This document shows, in pieces, positions 1-10,842 of a stretch of DNA of 64,000 nt. Under the pieces are notes generated by a model. That model worked only from the letters and a program-made list of their open reading frames with translations, was not told the DNA's origin and ran no database searches. The position numbers and the translations under genes were made by a program. The first letter of the stretch is position 1, and each line of letters begins with the position of its first letter. Source of the stretch: Xiphydria camelus (taxonomy: Eukaryota; Arthropoda; Insecta; Hymenoptera; Xiphydriidae); the NCBI GenBank assembly GCA_963678675.1, contig OY783192.1, positions 15,236,424-15,300,423 on the forward strand, given 5' to 3'.

Positions 1-55
1 ATATTCTCAATACAACAGCGCTTACGTCGGTGAAAGAAAGCTCCCTTCTTTATTT
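1..55. repeat. 55-bp inverted copy of 17818-17872
   Basis: The first 55 bases are the exact reverse complement of 17818-17872, the segment just after a Helitron helicase fragment. The match stops at base 56, and its outer end is cut by the window edge, so a longer repeat may lie to the left. Seen directly; the identity of the shared element is not known. Confidence 0.85.
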
Positions 56-1309
56 AATCAAAAGTTACCATTGCCATACACTCAAAAAATGTAACTTTTG
101 ATCAGGAGGTCATAAACTACAATATATGTGATGTACGCGAGGATTTCAGTACTGAACCAGTTTCCATAAGATTTGTGTCCTAAAACAAAGCAGATACACG
201 GACAAAATTAGAAAAAGGTGGAAAAATCAGACTTTAAAAAATTGTAATCTATGCACACGCACGCACACACTCGCACATAAGTATACGGAGGCAAACACGT
301 GCTCACAAGATCGCACGTGATCTTGTATGCGTGCTTGAATTGGCTAAAAAAGAGCATATGGTTTCGAGTAAAAAGCGGTAACTTTAAAGTCTCCTCCCCA
401 GAACTACTTATTTTTGTTTGACCGGGTGATACCTGAATCGGTAGCTCACCAACTACAAAATACGTGATTTTTAGCAAACTTCACAGAAAACCTGATTTTA
501 CATGATTATTTCGATCCAATAGACCGTATGACGGAAAGCAAAAAGTATGAACTTTAAGGTCTCAAAACTCAAAAACTGCCCATTTTCCGTTGTTGCAGCA
601 ATGATAACTTTTGATCAGAACATCAAGATCTACAACATATGTGAAGCCCAGCCAAACCCACCGGGACCCAGTTCCCATAAGGTTTGTTTATATTTTTGTT
701 GGCACGTGGCACTAAATCAAAAAATCTAGAAAAATTTGAGAATAATAATGATGCGAAGACGCGTTTATAAAAAAAATTATGGTAACACCTTTTCAAGAAG
801 CAATGGAGAGCACTTTTTAAAATTGTTTATTTTTAAAAATTTGGATTTCGCGCCAAATACGACACAATATTTTTTTCTGAGTTCCCTTTAAGGATCCCTA
901 TGTTCCAGAATTTTTTCCAATTCTTTGGTCCATTACGTGAGCAACAAGAAATGTTAAATGTTCAACTGCATTTCTCAAAAAATTTCAGCTCCTTGACTTT
1001 TTGGAACAGTAAAATTGATAAAATTTTTTCACGTCCGAGAGAGTGTTTTGGTGCCCATTTCGTGTTTTTCCTCTAGGGGCACTTTTCAAGTGCTTATCCG
1101 GCTAGACCCTTTATAGTACTTTGATCTGCTTCTTTCTCTAACTGATCAAGAAACGCCAAGATTAGATGGGAAAGACACTATAGAAGACACACAGTTACCA
1201 TACCAATTAGTGAGGTACGAATGAATAAATTAATAACTGAGTTTTCCATTGTTTTAAAAGTTTATTGCTAATATGTAGGTACTGAAGTAGCATTTTGAAA
1301 ACTAATTGA
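56..1309. other. gene-free; one diverged repeat pair
   Basis: No gene is supported here. Bases 75-180 and 600-700 are diverged direct copies of each other: both read through TAACTTTTGATCAG, then an ACA-rich stretch, then TTCCCATAAG or TTTCCATAAG. Short open frames at 208-477 and 547-729 show no family resemblance or coding signature. Confidence 0.6.
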
Positions 1310-1525
1310 TCATATTGTCCTGCCAGTTATAACTTGATCCGTGCGTAAATAATTAAACCAGTCTTGAGATTCTACCTTCAGTTCTTTTAACAAATTAATA
1401 TGTGTGAACTCCTCTCTCAACAGCAACCATTTCTTTGACCATTTCTTTTTGATCTTCTGCTTTCTCTTTTTTTTAATAATCAATATAACTGCAGCAGCAA
1501 TTGCTAATTTCTGATGATCGGCCAT
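1310..1525 (-). pseudogene. PIF/Harbinger transposase, N-terminal fragment
   Basis: The protein from the ATG at 1525 has the typical start of insect Harbinger nucleases: a short alanine/isoleucine run (AIAAAVILI), a lysine-rich block, then a KKWLLLRE segment and WFNYLRTD, where intact relatives read an FLRMD-like motif. It breaks off after about 65 residues; no DDE domain follows on this strand. The same N-terminal layout is seen in the larger Harbinger at 45.3 kb (VAAAVVVLLLKKRK), but the two are diverged. A truncated copy; no terminal repeats were found. Confidence 0.7.
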
Positions 1526-2995
1526 GTTTCGTTTTAACACTGATGTAAAGGACGATACTTTAAAAGTGAATATCTGTGGGCTGCTCTGTGGGCTTGCATT
1601 ACAACTTTTTAAACTGTGCAAGTAAAACGACAAACTAGCATGTGTGTCTGTGGCGGCCTTAACACCTTTTGTGAAGGGGGAAGGTGTGACATTACACCAA
1701 CGAGAGGCCAAAGGAGGGGCCGTGAATGCGCTTGCAGTTCCGTACCTTTCCCAGAATGCTAATTACCGGACGGTTCCTACTGAGTCACGCGTCACCGATA
1801 TCACTGCTAATCACCGCCAACCGTCGGCTACTTAATCCGTTTATAATGAGAAGTAGCGACGAATTCCGACCGATGGTCTATCATTGATATAATTATTGCA
1901 AATTTACCACAAATAAGGTAGATTTTTAAAACATAATTATCTTAAAAGAGTTGTAACTTGACTACAAAATTCAATATTGAAAAATGGTTTATTGTTGTTT
2001 GTTGACAACTGACAACAAGCTTTTGTTAATGGCGTCTGGGCGGGTACAACAGCCAGCAGGTGGCCAATGAACTGTGTGCTGGTATCGAAGAAGAGGACGC
2101 TGAATATTTATGCGAAAACTATAGCTAAACTAAAAATCACTTTCCCTTTTTTATACATGTTTTTTAAAAATCAATATTTTTGTGAAAAAGAATCTTCGTA
2201 TTCAACATTATTAAAATAATGTTCTTTCACTGTTAATAATTTAACATTTTCTTAAAATAAATTTGTTTTTTATTTAAGACTCGTTTTCTCAATTTATTAA
2301 ACACTTCTAGCTATGTGGCCATTATGCCCTATCCATGCGGGCATAATGGCCACTTGGGTATTTTGTGTAAATTGTACAATTTAGGTACTTTCCCTTTTTC
2401 CAACTACAATGAAAACATTCTTGCATGCACTAGGATGGTTGTTGTGTATATACTATGATTTTGAAGTTTTCAAATCGATTGGAAATCAGTTAAAAAATTC
2501 AATAATCCTTAGCCTGGCCATTATGCCCGTCCTTCCCGTACCTATAGTAACAGCTTTTAATGCAAAATAATATGGCGCTCGTCGTTTCATGTTGAATTGT
2601 TCAAAGAACTATCGCTTTACGCGCGGAACGTGCGGAAAATATCTAGCATGCCAAATCGGGGTGCGGAGAGACAGGTAGTACGCACGCGGAAGAGCGCTGA
2701 TTGGCTGACGGTATTTTAGTACAGTAGACGGGCTGAGAAAATCGATTTTGTTGTCGACTTTTCTTCATAAGTGTCCGATTTTAATTTTTTTTAATACTCT
2801 GAAAAATATATAGAACAAATGTTACATAAAGCCAAAGTATGGTTTTTAATTTTTAATAAAAATGTATTTTTTGTACGGCTTTTTCTTTAAATATCTCGAA
2901 AACTATTGAGAAGTTATCGAGATATGCTGCGAAGAAAATTTAGAGAATTTCAAGACGAAACGATTGGTTTTTATCTCATTTTCCTACGATGAATA
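1526..2995. other. gene-free; small hairpin at 2316-2352
   Basis: No gene supported. A perfect 14-bp stem, TGGCCATTATGCCC (2316-2329) with its complement at 2339-2352, encloses a 9-base loop; a third copy of the stem is at 2515-2528. Bases about 2570-2620 resemble 53572-53615 (shared GTTTCATGT and GTTCAAAGAACT), a dispersed repeat. Confidence 0.6.
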
Positions 2996-3041
2996 CCGTC
3001 ATTGCACCTGTATCCGACAGTGTATCAGTATCCGACACTTA

Positions 3042-3944
3042 GGGCCGATTCCACCAACTCTGATTAAATGCTTCATTACCTAATCACGATTATATTTAAT
3101 CGGCGTTCTAATCATGATTAACTGCACAATTCGTTCCACCATGAATTTTTAACCCCCGATTATCTAATCATATACCCTCTTCGCAATAAGTTTTGGTTTT
3201 GTTGTAACGGTGATTCTGATTGGTTCATCAACGGAACTTGTAATGGAGTAGGAGGAAAACCTGACGTGATCAACTGACGCGCCGCAAGCCGAGCTCAGTG
3301 AGCTGCCGAAATCTCCAACAGAATTTAAAAAGGAACCAGTTGCATAATACCGGAGAGCAAGCAGGAGTTGTACTCTGGGTGCAATAGCGTGGTTTTTGAA
3401 ATGTGCACTCCCTTTATTTAGTAAAGATACAGAAAATTCTATGCGATTTTTAACGTAATATGATAATGTTGCGATATTTTAAAATAGATTATATATTATT
3501 TAAGAGGTAATTTATCTTTCTGTAGCGTGTTGCAAATTATGTACAATTTCCAGAAGCAAAGCTTCAACACTGTCTTTCGATAACCGAAAACGCGTAATGA
3601 AATCCAAATCATCCAAAGTTTGGAAATAATTAATTCGTTCCTTAATTAAATGTGGCCTTTTATCAATTTCGATACCATTTTCATCATCAGATTATAATAA
3701 AATATCGTCGTAAAATAAATTCATGTCCGATATAGTATTGCACAGCAGTGAAACTTCGACTTTGAGGTTATCTTGATCCACGTTAATCACTGGTTAGGTT
3801 CCTAATCGGCCAAAAATGGCTGATTAAGTTCAACGGTGATTATCTCACTTTAATCATGGTTTAAAAATTGGTGGAACGCAAGAGCATGATTAAATTAAGC
3901 TAATCGGGAATTAACAATTTAATCAGAGTTGGTGGTTTCGGCCC
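3042..3944. mobile_element. Harbinger-type element with TTA duplications
   Basis: Flanked by TTA at 3039-3041 and 3945-3947. Terminal inverted repeats begin GGGCCGA and continue CCACCAACTCTGATTAAAT, with further inverted pairing inward. A 3-bp TTA duplication is the Harbinger rule, and the element still holds a Harbinger N-terminal reading frame on the minus strand, so this is a deletion derivative and not an unrelated MITE. Removing it joins the GTATCCGACAC motif to TTATTGTATA in the host element. Confidence 0.8.
3512..3724 (-). pseudogene. Harbinger transposase N-terminal remnant
   Basis: Read from the ATG at 3724, the 71-codon frame has one in-frame stop at codon 11 and then a run that includes RPHLIKERINYFQTLDDL and DFITRFRLSKDSVEALL. 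The pattern YFxTLDDxDFxxRFRLSK is characteristic of HARBI1-like proteins just before the DDE nuclease. The frame ends at 3512, where a decayed splice donor (AG/ATAAAT) may be present; no DDE exon remains. It fits the TTA duplications of the element around it. Confidence 0.65.
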
Positions 3945-4271
3945 TTATTGTATATTTTAAAGAATACCAACCAATTCATTTTGTTCTATATCATTAAAAA
4001 AATTTTACTATAATCTGTTATCTATACATAATTGTGGCCAAATTTCATAAGGTTTTTTTTTGCTGCAGTGCTTTAAATCACTTATTGAAAATTGTAACTC
4101 ACGACGAGTGGGTTTTCGCCGCCAAAAATAACGCTTGGAGGTTAGAGTGCACCCTCGTTGTAATTCTTTATATCTTCGTCATGTAAGTATGAAATATATT
4201 GAATAATATAAGTATTTACAGGGAATTAACTGTATTATTTTTTCTATTTTAATAATTCAGCAATAATTTTT

Positions 4272-5128
4272 TATTGCTGAGCAACAGCCAAACTGAAGAT
4301 TCGCCCGTACCTGAATGTCCAATACCTGATAATGCCGTCTCGAACAGCTCTGACTTGGCCTTCTGTGAAGAAAAAATCACAGAAGAAACCAAAACCAGTT
4401 GTCAATCTATCTTCAGTACTCACCTCTGACACTTATAACAGTTATTACAAACAGTAACAGGAATAGAAACGAAAACTGGAAGAAGAGAGACTCATGAAAC
4501 GTGAAGAGAAGCAGAAAAAACAAGCACTTAAGAAGCAAGATGCAGAACTTTGGAAGACGGTAGGGAAATAAAGAAACAGCAGAAAGAAAAGGCTGGTGAA
4601 GAAAAGAGACTCCAAAAAGAGCAAAAATAAAAAAGTCGAGAAGAGAACAGAATGAAAAAAGAGCAAGAAAAACTTGAGAAAGCTTAGAGAAAGAAGAGCA
4701 TAAAGGTGGAAAAAGAGGAAGAACATATTAAGAAACATATGAGGGGCTGAGATTCATAGTGGTGTAAGTCAGATTATCCAGATTTTCCAAACCAACCGCT
4801 TTGTCGTCCCAAACATACATAAGCCCTTCCTAAGATTACAGTTTCTGAGATGTATTACCGTCGGAATATGTACTGCTATAATTTAGGCGTATGATGTAGC
4901 TAACAAGAAAGTTTACATGTATATTTTGGGACGACAAAGCGGTTACTTTGGAAAATCTGGATAATCTGACTTACACCACTATGAATCTCAGCCCCTCATA
5001 TGTCAACTGTCGCTAAGACAATTAAAAAAGAATTGATCGATGAAGACGAACAGAAATGTGATGAAACTGGTGATAAAAGTCAGTCAATGAAAGTATCGAC
5101 TCCAAAGAAAAGAAAATACGAAGATTAG
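4272..5128 (+). pseudogene. Transposase C-terminal remnant, lysine/glutamate coiled coil
   Basis: Three-frame reading gives a serine/lysine-rich stretch, then SSVLTSDTYNSYYK, then a long K/E-rich presumed coiled coil and a final STPKKRKYED stop. That order (a VLTS motif, a charged coil, a basic tail) is typical of C-termini of insect pogo/jerky-like transposases. Several stops and frame changes are present, and a 259-bp element interrupts it at 4740. With that insert removed the coil runs on in frame into a lysine-rich tail. The catalytic domain is missing. Confidence 0.45.
4740..4998. mobile_element. 259-bp MITE with about 70-bp terminal inverted repeats
   Basis: Ends are TGAGGGGCTGAGATTCATAG and its complement, with pairing continuing for about 70 bases. 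If the target is TA, the duplications are 4738-4739 and 4999-5000; a CATATG duplication would explain the same bases equally well. Excision restores an open frame in the charged coil of the host transposase remnant, which supports the boundaries. Confidence 0.8.
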
Positions 5129-5539
5129 TGAAGCCAATATTCATTTAAATTTCCTAATAATGTTATTTTTCATGGATACGTATAATTTGTTAGTTAAAAA
5201 ATAAATGTATTGTAATTTTTTCGTTAATTTCAATTATTAAAGTGTATTTCTCTACAAACATAACCTTATTGTCGAAAACTGGCTCCACTGGGTGTCGGAT
5301 ACTAGCGCACATGGGTTTTTGACTGTCGGATACTGACTCATCAGAGGAACATTTCTATTTATTTATTATCAAATTATTAAATATGTATCTAAAGCTGTAA
5401 ATAATAAAAAAAAGAAAACATTTCAATTTATCTAATGCATTAATTCATTTAAATTTACAGTAGGCGGAATAATTTTTTGGTTCCATTTGACTATAGGTGG
5501 TCGAACCTTAAACTGTCGGATACTGGTGCAGTGACGGTA

Positions 5540-7274
5540 GTTCTCGAGATATTGCATTCTGTATATAAATACGCGCCGTAGCGCCCGCGCGCTCTCGTAA
5601 ATAAATGCCTCTAATTTCACCAAAAATTGATATTTTCCGATAATTATTTTTTTGCTTTAAAGGTAATGAAAATAGCAATTCAACCTCGGTTTTTGATCAT
5701 TTTTACTAATATTAGTTATAATACTAATCAAAGAGAAAAATTACGTTCAAGTTGGACACAAAACGTGACAGATGAAAAAAATTGTTTAAAGGTTTAATGA
5801 TTTATTTTACTATTTTCAAAAGAATTAAGGCTTTATAAAATTAGAAGAGGTTATTAAAACTAATTTAAACGTATTAAAAGTAATGAATTATATCTAAGGA
5901 TATTCTGCAATAATCTCCATCATCGTTTCGCATGACAGAGACCGGTGAATTACTTCTACCCTGTAAATCGTCATTAATAATTATATTTTCATTTCCAAAT
6001 TGAATGCGAGGGACGACGCTTTCCTGAGTCATGTACCTAAGGGACCGTCCTAATTTCACTCTACCCTCTAAACTCCCTCTTGTTCCGCCCTTCCGTAACG
6101 AATACGCATTTCCACAACCTACCGACACGCATGCGAACGGACTCGAAACCTTCCGCGTGGAATGTGTCGGCGCGCGCACGTTCCGCATTCCGCATTCCGC
6201 AAGCCTTCCGCGTCCATGTGAACGCACCTTAAGAGAAATGTAACCCCAAAATAAGGAATGAATTTGCTGAAATGTAAGAAATCTTTAATAAGTAAAAGTA
6301 ACTTTATTTATTTTGAAGTGAAACTTCTTTGTGGAGGGTAGTTAAATCGCGCGAAGAGTAACGAAATACCGAAACGAAAATCCCACACTCCAACGCTCTC
6401 GACCATGCCTCACTCAGCGCTCTCGACCATTCTTAGCACGGTCGCTATAGTTATAAATTTATATTACTGTAACGGCGAGGCGGGTGGTATGTTTCGGCGA
6501 ATGTAGGTTGCGAATGCTTTCGCAGTCCCACACCTTTCCCTTAAAACAACCTCGCAGTGTATCTAATTGTAAACCACGGTTAAATCACCGAACTACTGTA
6601 ACTCTTTGAATCCAATATATTACCAGTAATATTGTAAGTGCAGTGTTAAATCATTTGAACTAACCGACACGGTTTAAATCCATCTCTTCACGTGTTTGGT
6701 CACTAGTCGTGTCACGCGTCTTCGAGATTTATAACCCCGAGGAGATCTAATCTTTATCGCACCTGTTAGAATTATTCACTTAAAACTGAAAAATAAATTA
6801 AGCAAAAATGAATCGCTGTTTAGACTGTGCAGAGGGGATCTGGTTTGTGTTGCTCGAGAGGGTTTCTTGGGGCGATGAAAGCTTTTGTTTATATTATGAG
6901 GCGACTCAGCGTCGCACCTCCACTAATAATTGTAAAAGGACCAAAGAAAGAAACCAGTCATCGATGGTCCAGATCATGATCCCCGTATGCCTTTTTAGTC
7001 AGTTCTCTGAAGAGTGTGAAAAAGTAAAGATGTGTCTTCCAAGCACATTCTAATAAAGAATATTTTCGGTAGTGAAAACACAGTGCTTTTACTTAATTCC
7101 GAACTCCCATTTCCAATAGCACCTCGACCGAATAATATGATAAATAAACATTGAATAAATATGATTGACTTTTAAATAACGAAAAATAGTAAAACAACAA
7201 AATTATGAACTTCTTCAATTTCGTAAACGTCAATGAACACTGAACATTCTTTCCTGTGTGTATTAATTTATAAT
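5540..7274. other. no recognised gene
   Basis: No conserved protein was recognised. The longest plausible frame is 6808-7053 (+), an 81-codon ATG frame with no motif I can name. A region rich in CGCGCG and TTCCGCATTCCGC lies at 6150-6230. Some features near 6440-6800 (AT-rich TATA-like stretch, then GC-rich leader) could be a promoter or a solo LTR, but no repeat partner was found. Confidence 0.4.
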
Positions 7275-7585
7275 TATTATGGCAAAAACGCGCGGAAGAA
7301 GTGGAAATTCGATACTGATAGGTAGAAAAGAAAACTAAATAAATAATCAACAATAGTAATACCATGACATTTCAAGATAATGTAGTTTAGGTATGGTTTT
7401 AAAAACAATAGTAATACCATGGCATAATAAAAATGTCATGGTAGTACTATTGTTTTTAGAACCACATATCTGAACTACATTATCTTGAACTGTTATGGTG
7501 TTACTATTGTTGATTACTTGTTTGCTTTTCTTTTCTATCCATCAGTATCGAAGTTTCACTCCTTCCGCGCATGGCGGCCACGCAT
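7275..7585. repeat. Long foldback hairpin (about 145-bp arms)
   Basis: Bases 7283-7430 and 7438-7580 are imperfect reverse complements around a loop of a few bases; the inner arms share AACAATAGTAATACCATG and its complement. No target duplication could be assigned. A transcript across it would form a long double-stranded stem, so it could be a foldback MITE or a hairpin small-RNA source; the sequence cannot decide. Confidence 0.8.
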
Positions 7586-7854
7586 TTTGGTTTTATTTAA
7601 TACGAGGTACTCTCTATTCACAAGACTTGGGAAGAATACATACTTAATACATTACCGCGCATCGGCGCACCTCAGCGTCAGTCAATGTCAGTTGATGTTT
7701 TTGACAATCTCCAAGCCAACGCCAATTCTAAAGTCCATTATACTCTTTTCCTTCCCCTACTCGACTTTTACTTATTAAAAATTTCTTTATTTTCAGCAAA
7801 TTCATTCTTTTTGGGGCTGTATTTCTGATCAGGCTAGAAGGTGGGGGGGATCGG

Positions 7855-7932
7855 CTAATAGTCCAAGGGGCGATCATCGGATTACCTACCTCATAAGATA
7901 CCTGGATGGAAATGTTTACATCGGTGACTTAA
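7855..7932 (+). repeat. Dispersed repeat R, left part (split by piggyBac 1)
   Basis: About 78 bases up to the TTAA at 7929-7932 match the complement of about 39200-39265. The rest of the same repeat resumes at 21523. The intact relative at 38.7-39.3 kb reads GGTGACTTGATATCCG where this copy has GGTGAC-TTAA, the 13.6 kb insertion, then TATCCG. Confidence 0.75.
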
Positions 7933-9580
7933 CACATTGAGCCCGGCACCGATATTGCTATTCTTTCCGTTCAGCCGGCAGCGAGCCAGCACTTCCGCGA
8001 GCACTTGGGCGATGTTTGAGACGGCTGGAATAAACAGAGATCTACTTTGTTTCGACTTCTTTTCTGGACTGGGACAATGTTGCAGTCAATGCACATGTAT
8101 ATGAAAAGGCAAAAAGGCGACCTCCAAGAGACGATCAGTTAGAAAGAAGCCACGGAAGTGTAAAGACAATTCAAGAATAGAAAATTTTTGCTTGCTTGAA
8201 AATATTTGTTGCCCATAAAACCGAAAATATCCGGTAGAGAAAGCGATAGTGGTACATCAAGTGAATCATTTTTATCATCTACACGTCGACATCGCCGTAT
8301 ATTACGGTTGTCATCGTTGGAAGATAATAGTTCATTAGACCAGGCAATGGAGCTTGACAACGACAGTTATGGCATAAATGCGAGCGAAATTAATGATCAA
8401 AATGAATGATTTGATCCAAAAGGCCATCAGCAAAATTTTGACCTTTTACGAGTACCTACGGTACCAAGAAAACTAATGAGAAAGTGCAGAATCGTAAAAG
8501 AGTCGAAGATTTTTACGCACTTTTTCTCACTGGCGAAATGTTTGAACACATCAGTGAGCAGACAAATCTTTATACTGTCCAATCCAGAATCGGCTCTAAA
8601 CAATCAGGCAAATGGACGCCAACAAACAAAAATGAGATCAAACGTTCATTTGGACTGATAATATGGATGGGAATGGTGAAGCTTCCATCCTTACGTCTAT
8701 ATTGGACTCGGGATCCATTGTTTGCTCAAACTTTCCCGCAAAAAGTAATGAGCAGGGATCGACTCGAAACTCTCATGAAAATGTTGCATTTTGCAAATAA
8801 TAGAGTAGTTGAAACACGTGATCGTCTATCAAAAATTAAATTTATCATAGACGAATTAAATAAAAATTTTCAATCACATTATGATCCTTCCGTAGTAGTA
8901 TGTATTGATGAGTCACTAATCCCATTCCGAGGACGAATTATATTCAGGCAATATTTGAAACAAAAAGAAACAAATATGGATTAAAAGTATTTAAATTTTT
9001 CTGTGGTCGTAGATATACAGGGTCTTCAAAAAGTCCCGGTACGGCTGATTATATCAGCGGGAAATCATTTTAGAGAAAAATGTTTAATGCAAAACTTTTA
9101 GGATTTTTCCCTGGCTACCCAACGGTCATATTGGATTTGACCTTGACCATGACTTTCAAGGTCATATCAAGGTCAAATTGATTTTTTTAAATGCGAACCC
9201 CTATTTCTGATACCGGAAATGAAAAGAGCGGGAAATTTCACATTCAAATATGTCCTTGACCATTTTTTTCATGTGACCTTTATGGTCAGCAGAGCACAGT
9301 GGGAAATTTCCTTGAACTAGAAGGACAACATTCTTAAGAGGCCGACATACCAGGCCCACTAGTTTCTCCTGCGGGGCAGCGGTGAGACGAGGTAATGTCA
9401 AAACGCTAGAAGGGGGTGGAGCTACTCGAGGTTAGCGATGTTGCCAAATGCATGCAGTGTGGACACGGTCCGGTCTTACGCCGGCCTCAGTGGCGAGAGC
9501 ATGGCTCGCTCCCGTTTAGACCGGGATACCGCGTCGCGCGCGCGTTCCAAGTATCTCCGGGATTGGCGTACGTCATGTCA

Positions 9581-9653
9581 CCAATGCTTCGATAGCGCAA
9601 CGGTTAAGTTGCCGGGCTGGGGGTCTCGATGTCGCGGGTTCAATTCTTGTTGG
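9581..9653 (+). repeat. tRNA-like module with pol III A and B boxes, copy 1
   Basis: TAGCGCAACGG matches the A-box consensus TRGYNNANNNG, and GTTCAATTC about 40 bases later matches the B-box consensus GWTCRANNC. The outer bases (CCAA...TTGG) could pair as a short acceptor stem, but the cloverleaf is poor, so I call it a tRNA-derived SINE-like module and not a functional tRNA. A T-run (TTTTTTTTT) follows, which would terminate pol III. Four copies exist in two inverted pairs within the 9018-16500 element. Confidence 0.6.
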
Positions 9654-9837
9654 GATTTTTTTTTATTAACTTTTTTTATTCGATTACAACCTTTTCTTGT
9701 TATAGAAAGTGGTTTACATTATCGAATAAAATAAGAGTTTCAATTTTTTTCATAGTGTTACGTTAGTTTCTTCCTCGTTGAGGTGAACCAATATTATTAG
9801 AAAGAACAGTTGGAAGTATCGTTGCATTTTTTTATTC

Positions 9838-10035
9838 TTACATTTCGTCATGGGAACTTTTGGATTTTATACACGATTTTGGATAATAATTGTCGAAAAA
9901 ACATTTGAAGCACACCGTATTTTGACACCATGAACATTTGACGAATGGAACTTTGCCACACGCACATTTACACTTTAAAAGCGTTATGGGAAAGCAAATT
10001 TCATTGACATTTTCGAAAAACGGCCTGGTTGGCAA
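9838..10035 (-). pseudogene. Cys-rich C-terminal fragment of a transposase-like protein, copy 1
   Basis: The 65-codon frame has the cysteine pattern CKCACG, then KCSWC, then VCFKC. The same spacing (CxxCG, CAWC or CAWY, LCxKHF) closes the 610-residue pogo-like protein at 50.6 kb, so I infer it is the zinc-binding tail of a related transposase. It lies at the centre of an inverted repeat (CTCGTTGAGGTGAACCAATA at about 9775 and its complement near 10045). Only the tail remains. Confidence 0.5.
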
Positions 10036-10183
10036 TAATATTGGTTCACCTCAACGAGGAAGAAAAAATAACGTAAAACTATAAAAACAATTGAAACTTT
10101 TATTTTATTCGATAATGTAAACCACTTTCTATAACAAGAAGGGATTGTATAATCGAATGAAAAAAGTTAATAAAAAAAAAAAA

Positions 10184-10257
10184 CCCGACAAGACTTGAAC
10201 CCGCGACATCGAGACTCCCAGCCCCGCAACTTAACCGTTGCGCTATCGAAGCATTGG
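10184..10257 (-). repeat. tRNA-like module, copy 2 (inverted)
   Basis: Reverse-strand copy of the module at 9581, with the A box intact (TAGCGCAACGG) and the B box read as GTTCAAGTC. It is the inner partner of copy 1, placed symmetrically around the cysteine-rich fragment. Confidence 0.6.
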
Positions 10258-10842
10258 TAACATTATGTACGCCAATCCCGAAGACACTTGGAACGCGCGC
10301 GCGGCGCTATTCCAAGAAGTTTTCAAGACAAAATCGATTTGACATCTGCCGGGGTCCCCTTGTGAGATACGCCCTTACGTGATAAGACCGACGATATTCT
10401 GCTATTCGTGGCGGAGACAAATCTGACAACCCCGCAGTCCGTACGTAGTGAAGACGCTAGATGGAAGCATTACTCGGCTGATAAAAGTAGACGAGTAATA
10501 GGTTTGAAATAAAGGTTTTCTGCAATGGGCTTTCAGAAATCTTTCGTGCAAAAGGTGGTAGTACCTTGTACAAGGTTTATTTTAGGGTCCCATAGAAGAA
10601 TTCATTTCAATACTTTGATTGTTTCCGCGTTTACAACTTGCAAAATATAGGTATATTTGTGAGGTCGCCGATGGATTACAACAAAGAAATTTATTAATTT
10701 TTTTCTATAGGACCCTAGATTTATGTTTTTTAAGTGTGGTGGCGAAAAGTACAAAAGGTTCTTATGCACCATGTTGGAATTATCGCTTTACAGCCGCGAC
10801 AACTTTTCGGGCGTTTCCAGACGGGGTGTGTCGGCCTCTTAA

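Larger units (their letters stand above)
2996..5537. mobile_element. TA-flanked transposon, pogo/Tc1-like, with two nested inserts
   Basis: Ends are CCGTCATTGCACC on the left and its near-perfect complement on the right, each next to TA (2994-2995 and 5538-5539). The motif GTATCCGACA is repeated inside both ends (two copies on the left near 3010-3035; three in the opposite orientation near 5295, 5323 and 5514), as expected of transposase-binding subterminal repeats. The TA duplication fits the Tc1/mariner/pogo superfamily, and a transposase C-terminus survives at 4.3-5.1 kb. Two younger elements sit at 3042-3944 and 4740-4998. A short relative with similar ends may be at 39880-40415. Confidence 0.72.

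Noticed and set aside
2316..2352. Intrinsic terminator-like or attenuator hairpin
   Set aside because: A perfect stem, but no adjacent gene and no bacterial context; more likely a relic of a repeat.
4445..4738. 97-codon minus-strand frame rich in Leu/Phe, membrane-like
   Set aside because: Antisense of the Lys/Glu-rich coiled-coil remnant; A-rich codons read backwards give hydrophobic residues.
6808..7053. 81-codon frame with a good-looking leader as a host gene
   Set aside because: No family motif, no splice context; could be chance. Left as unrecognised.
9581..9653. Functional tRNA gene
   Set aside because: A and B boxes fit, but the D and anticodon stems are poor and four inverted copies lie in a transposon; treated as a SINE-like module.
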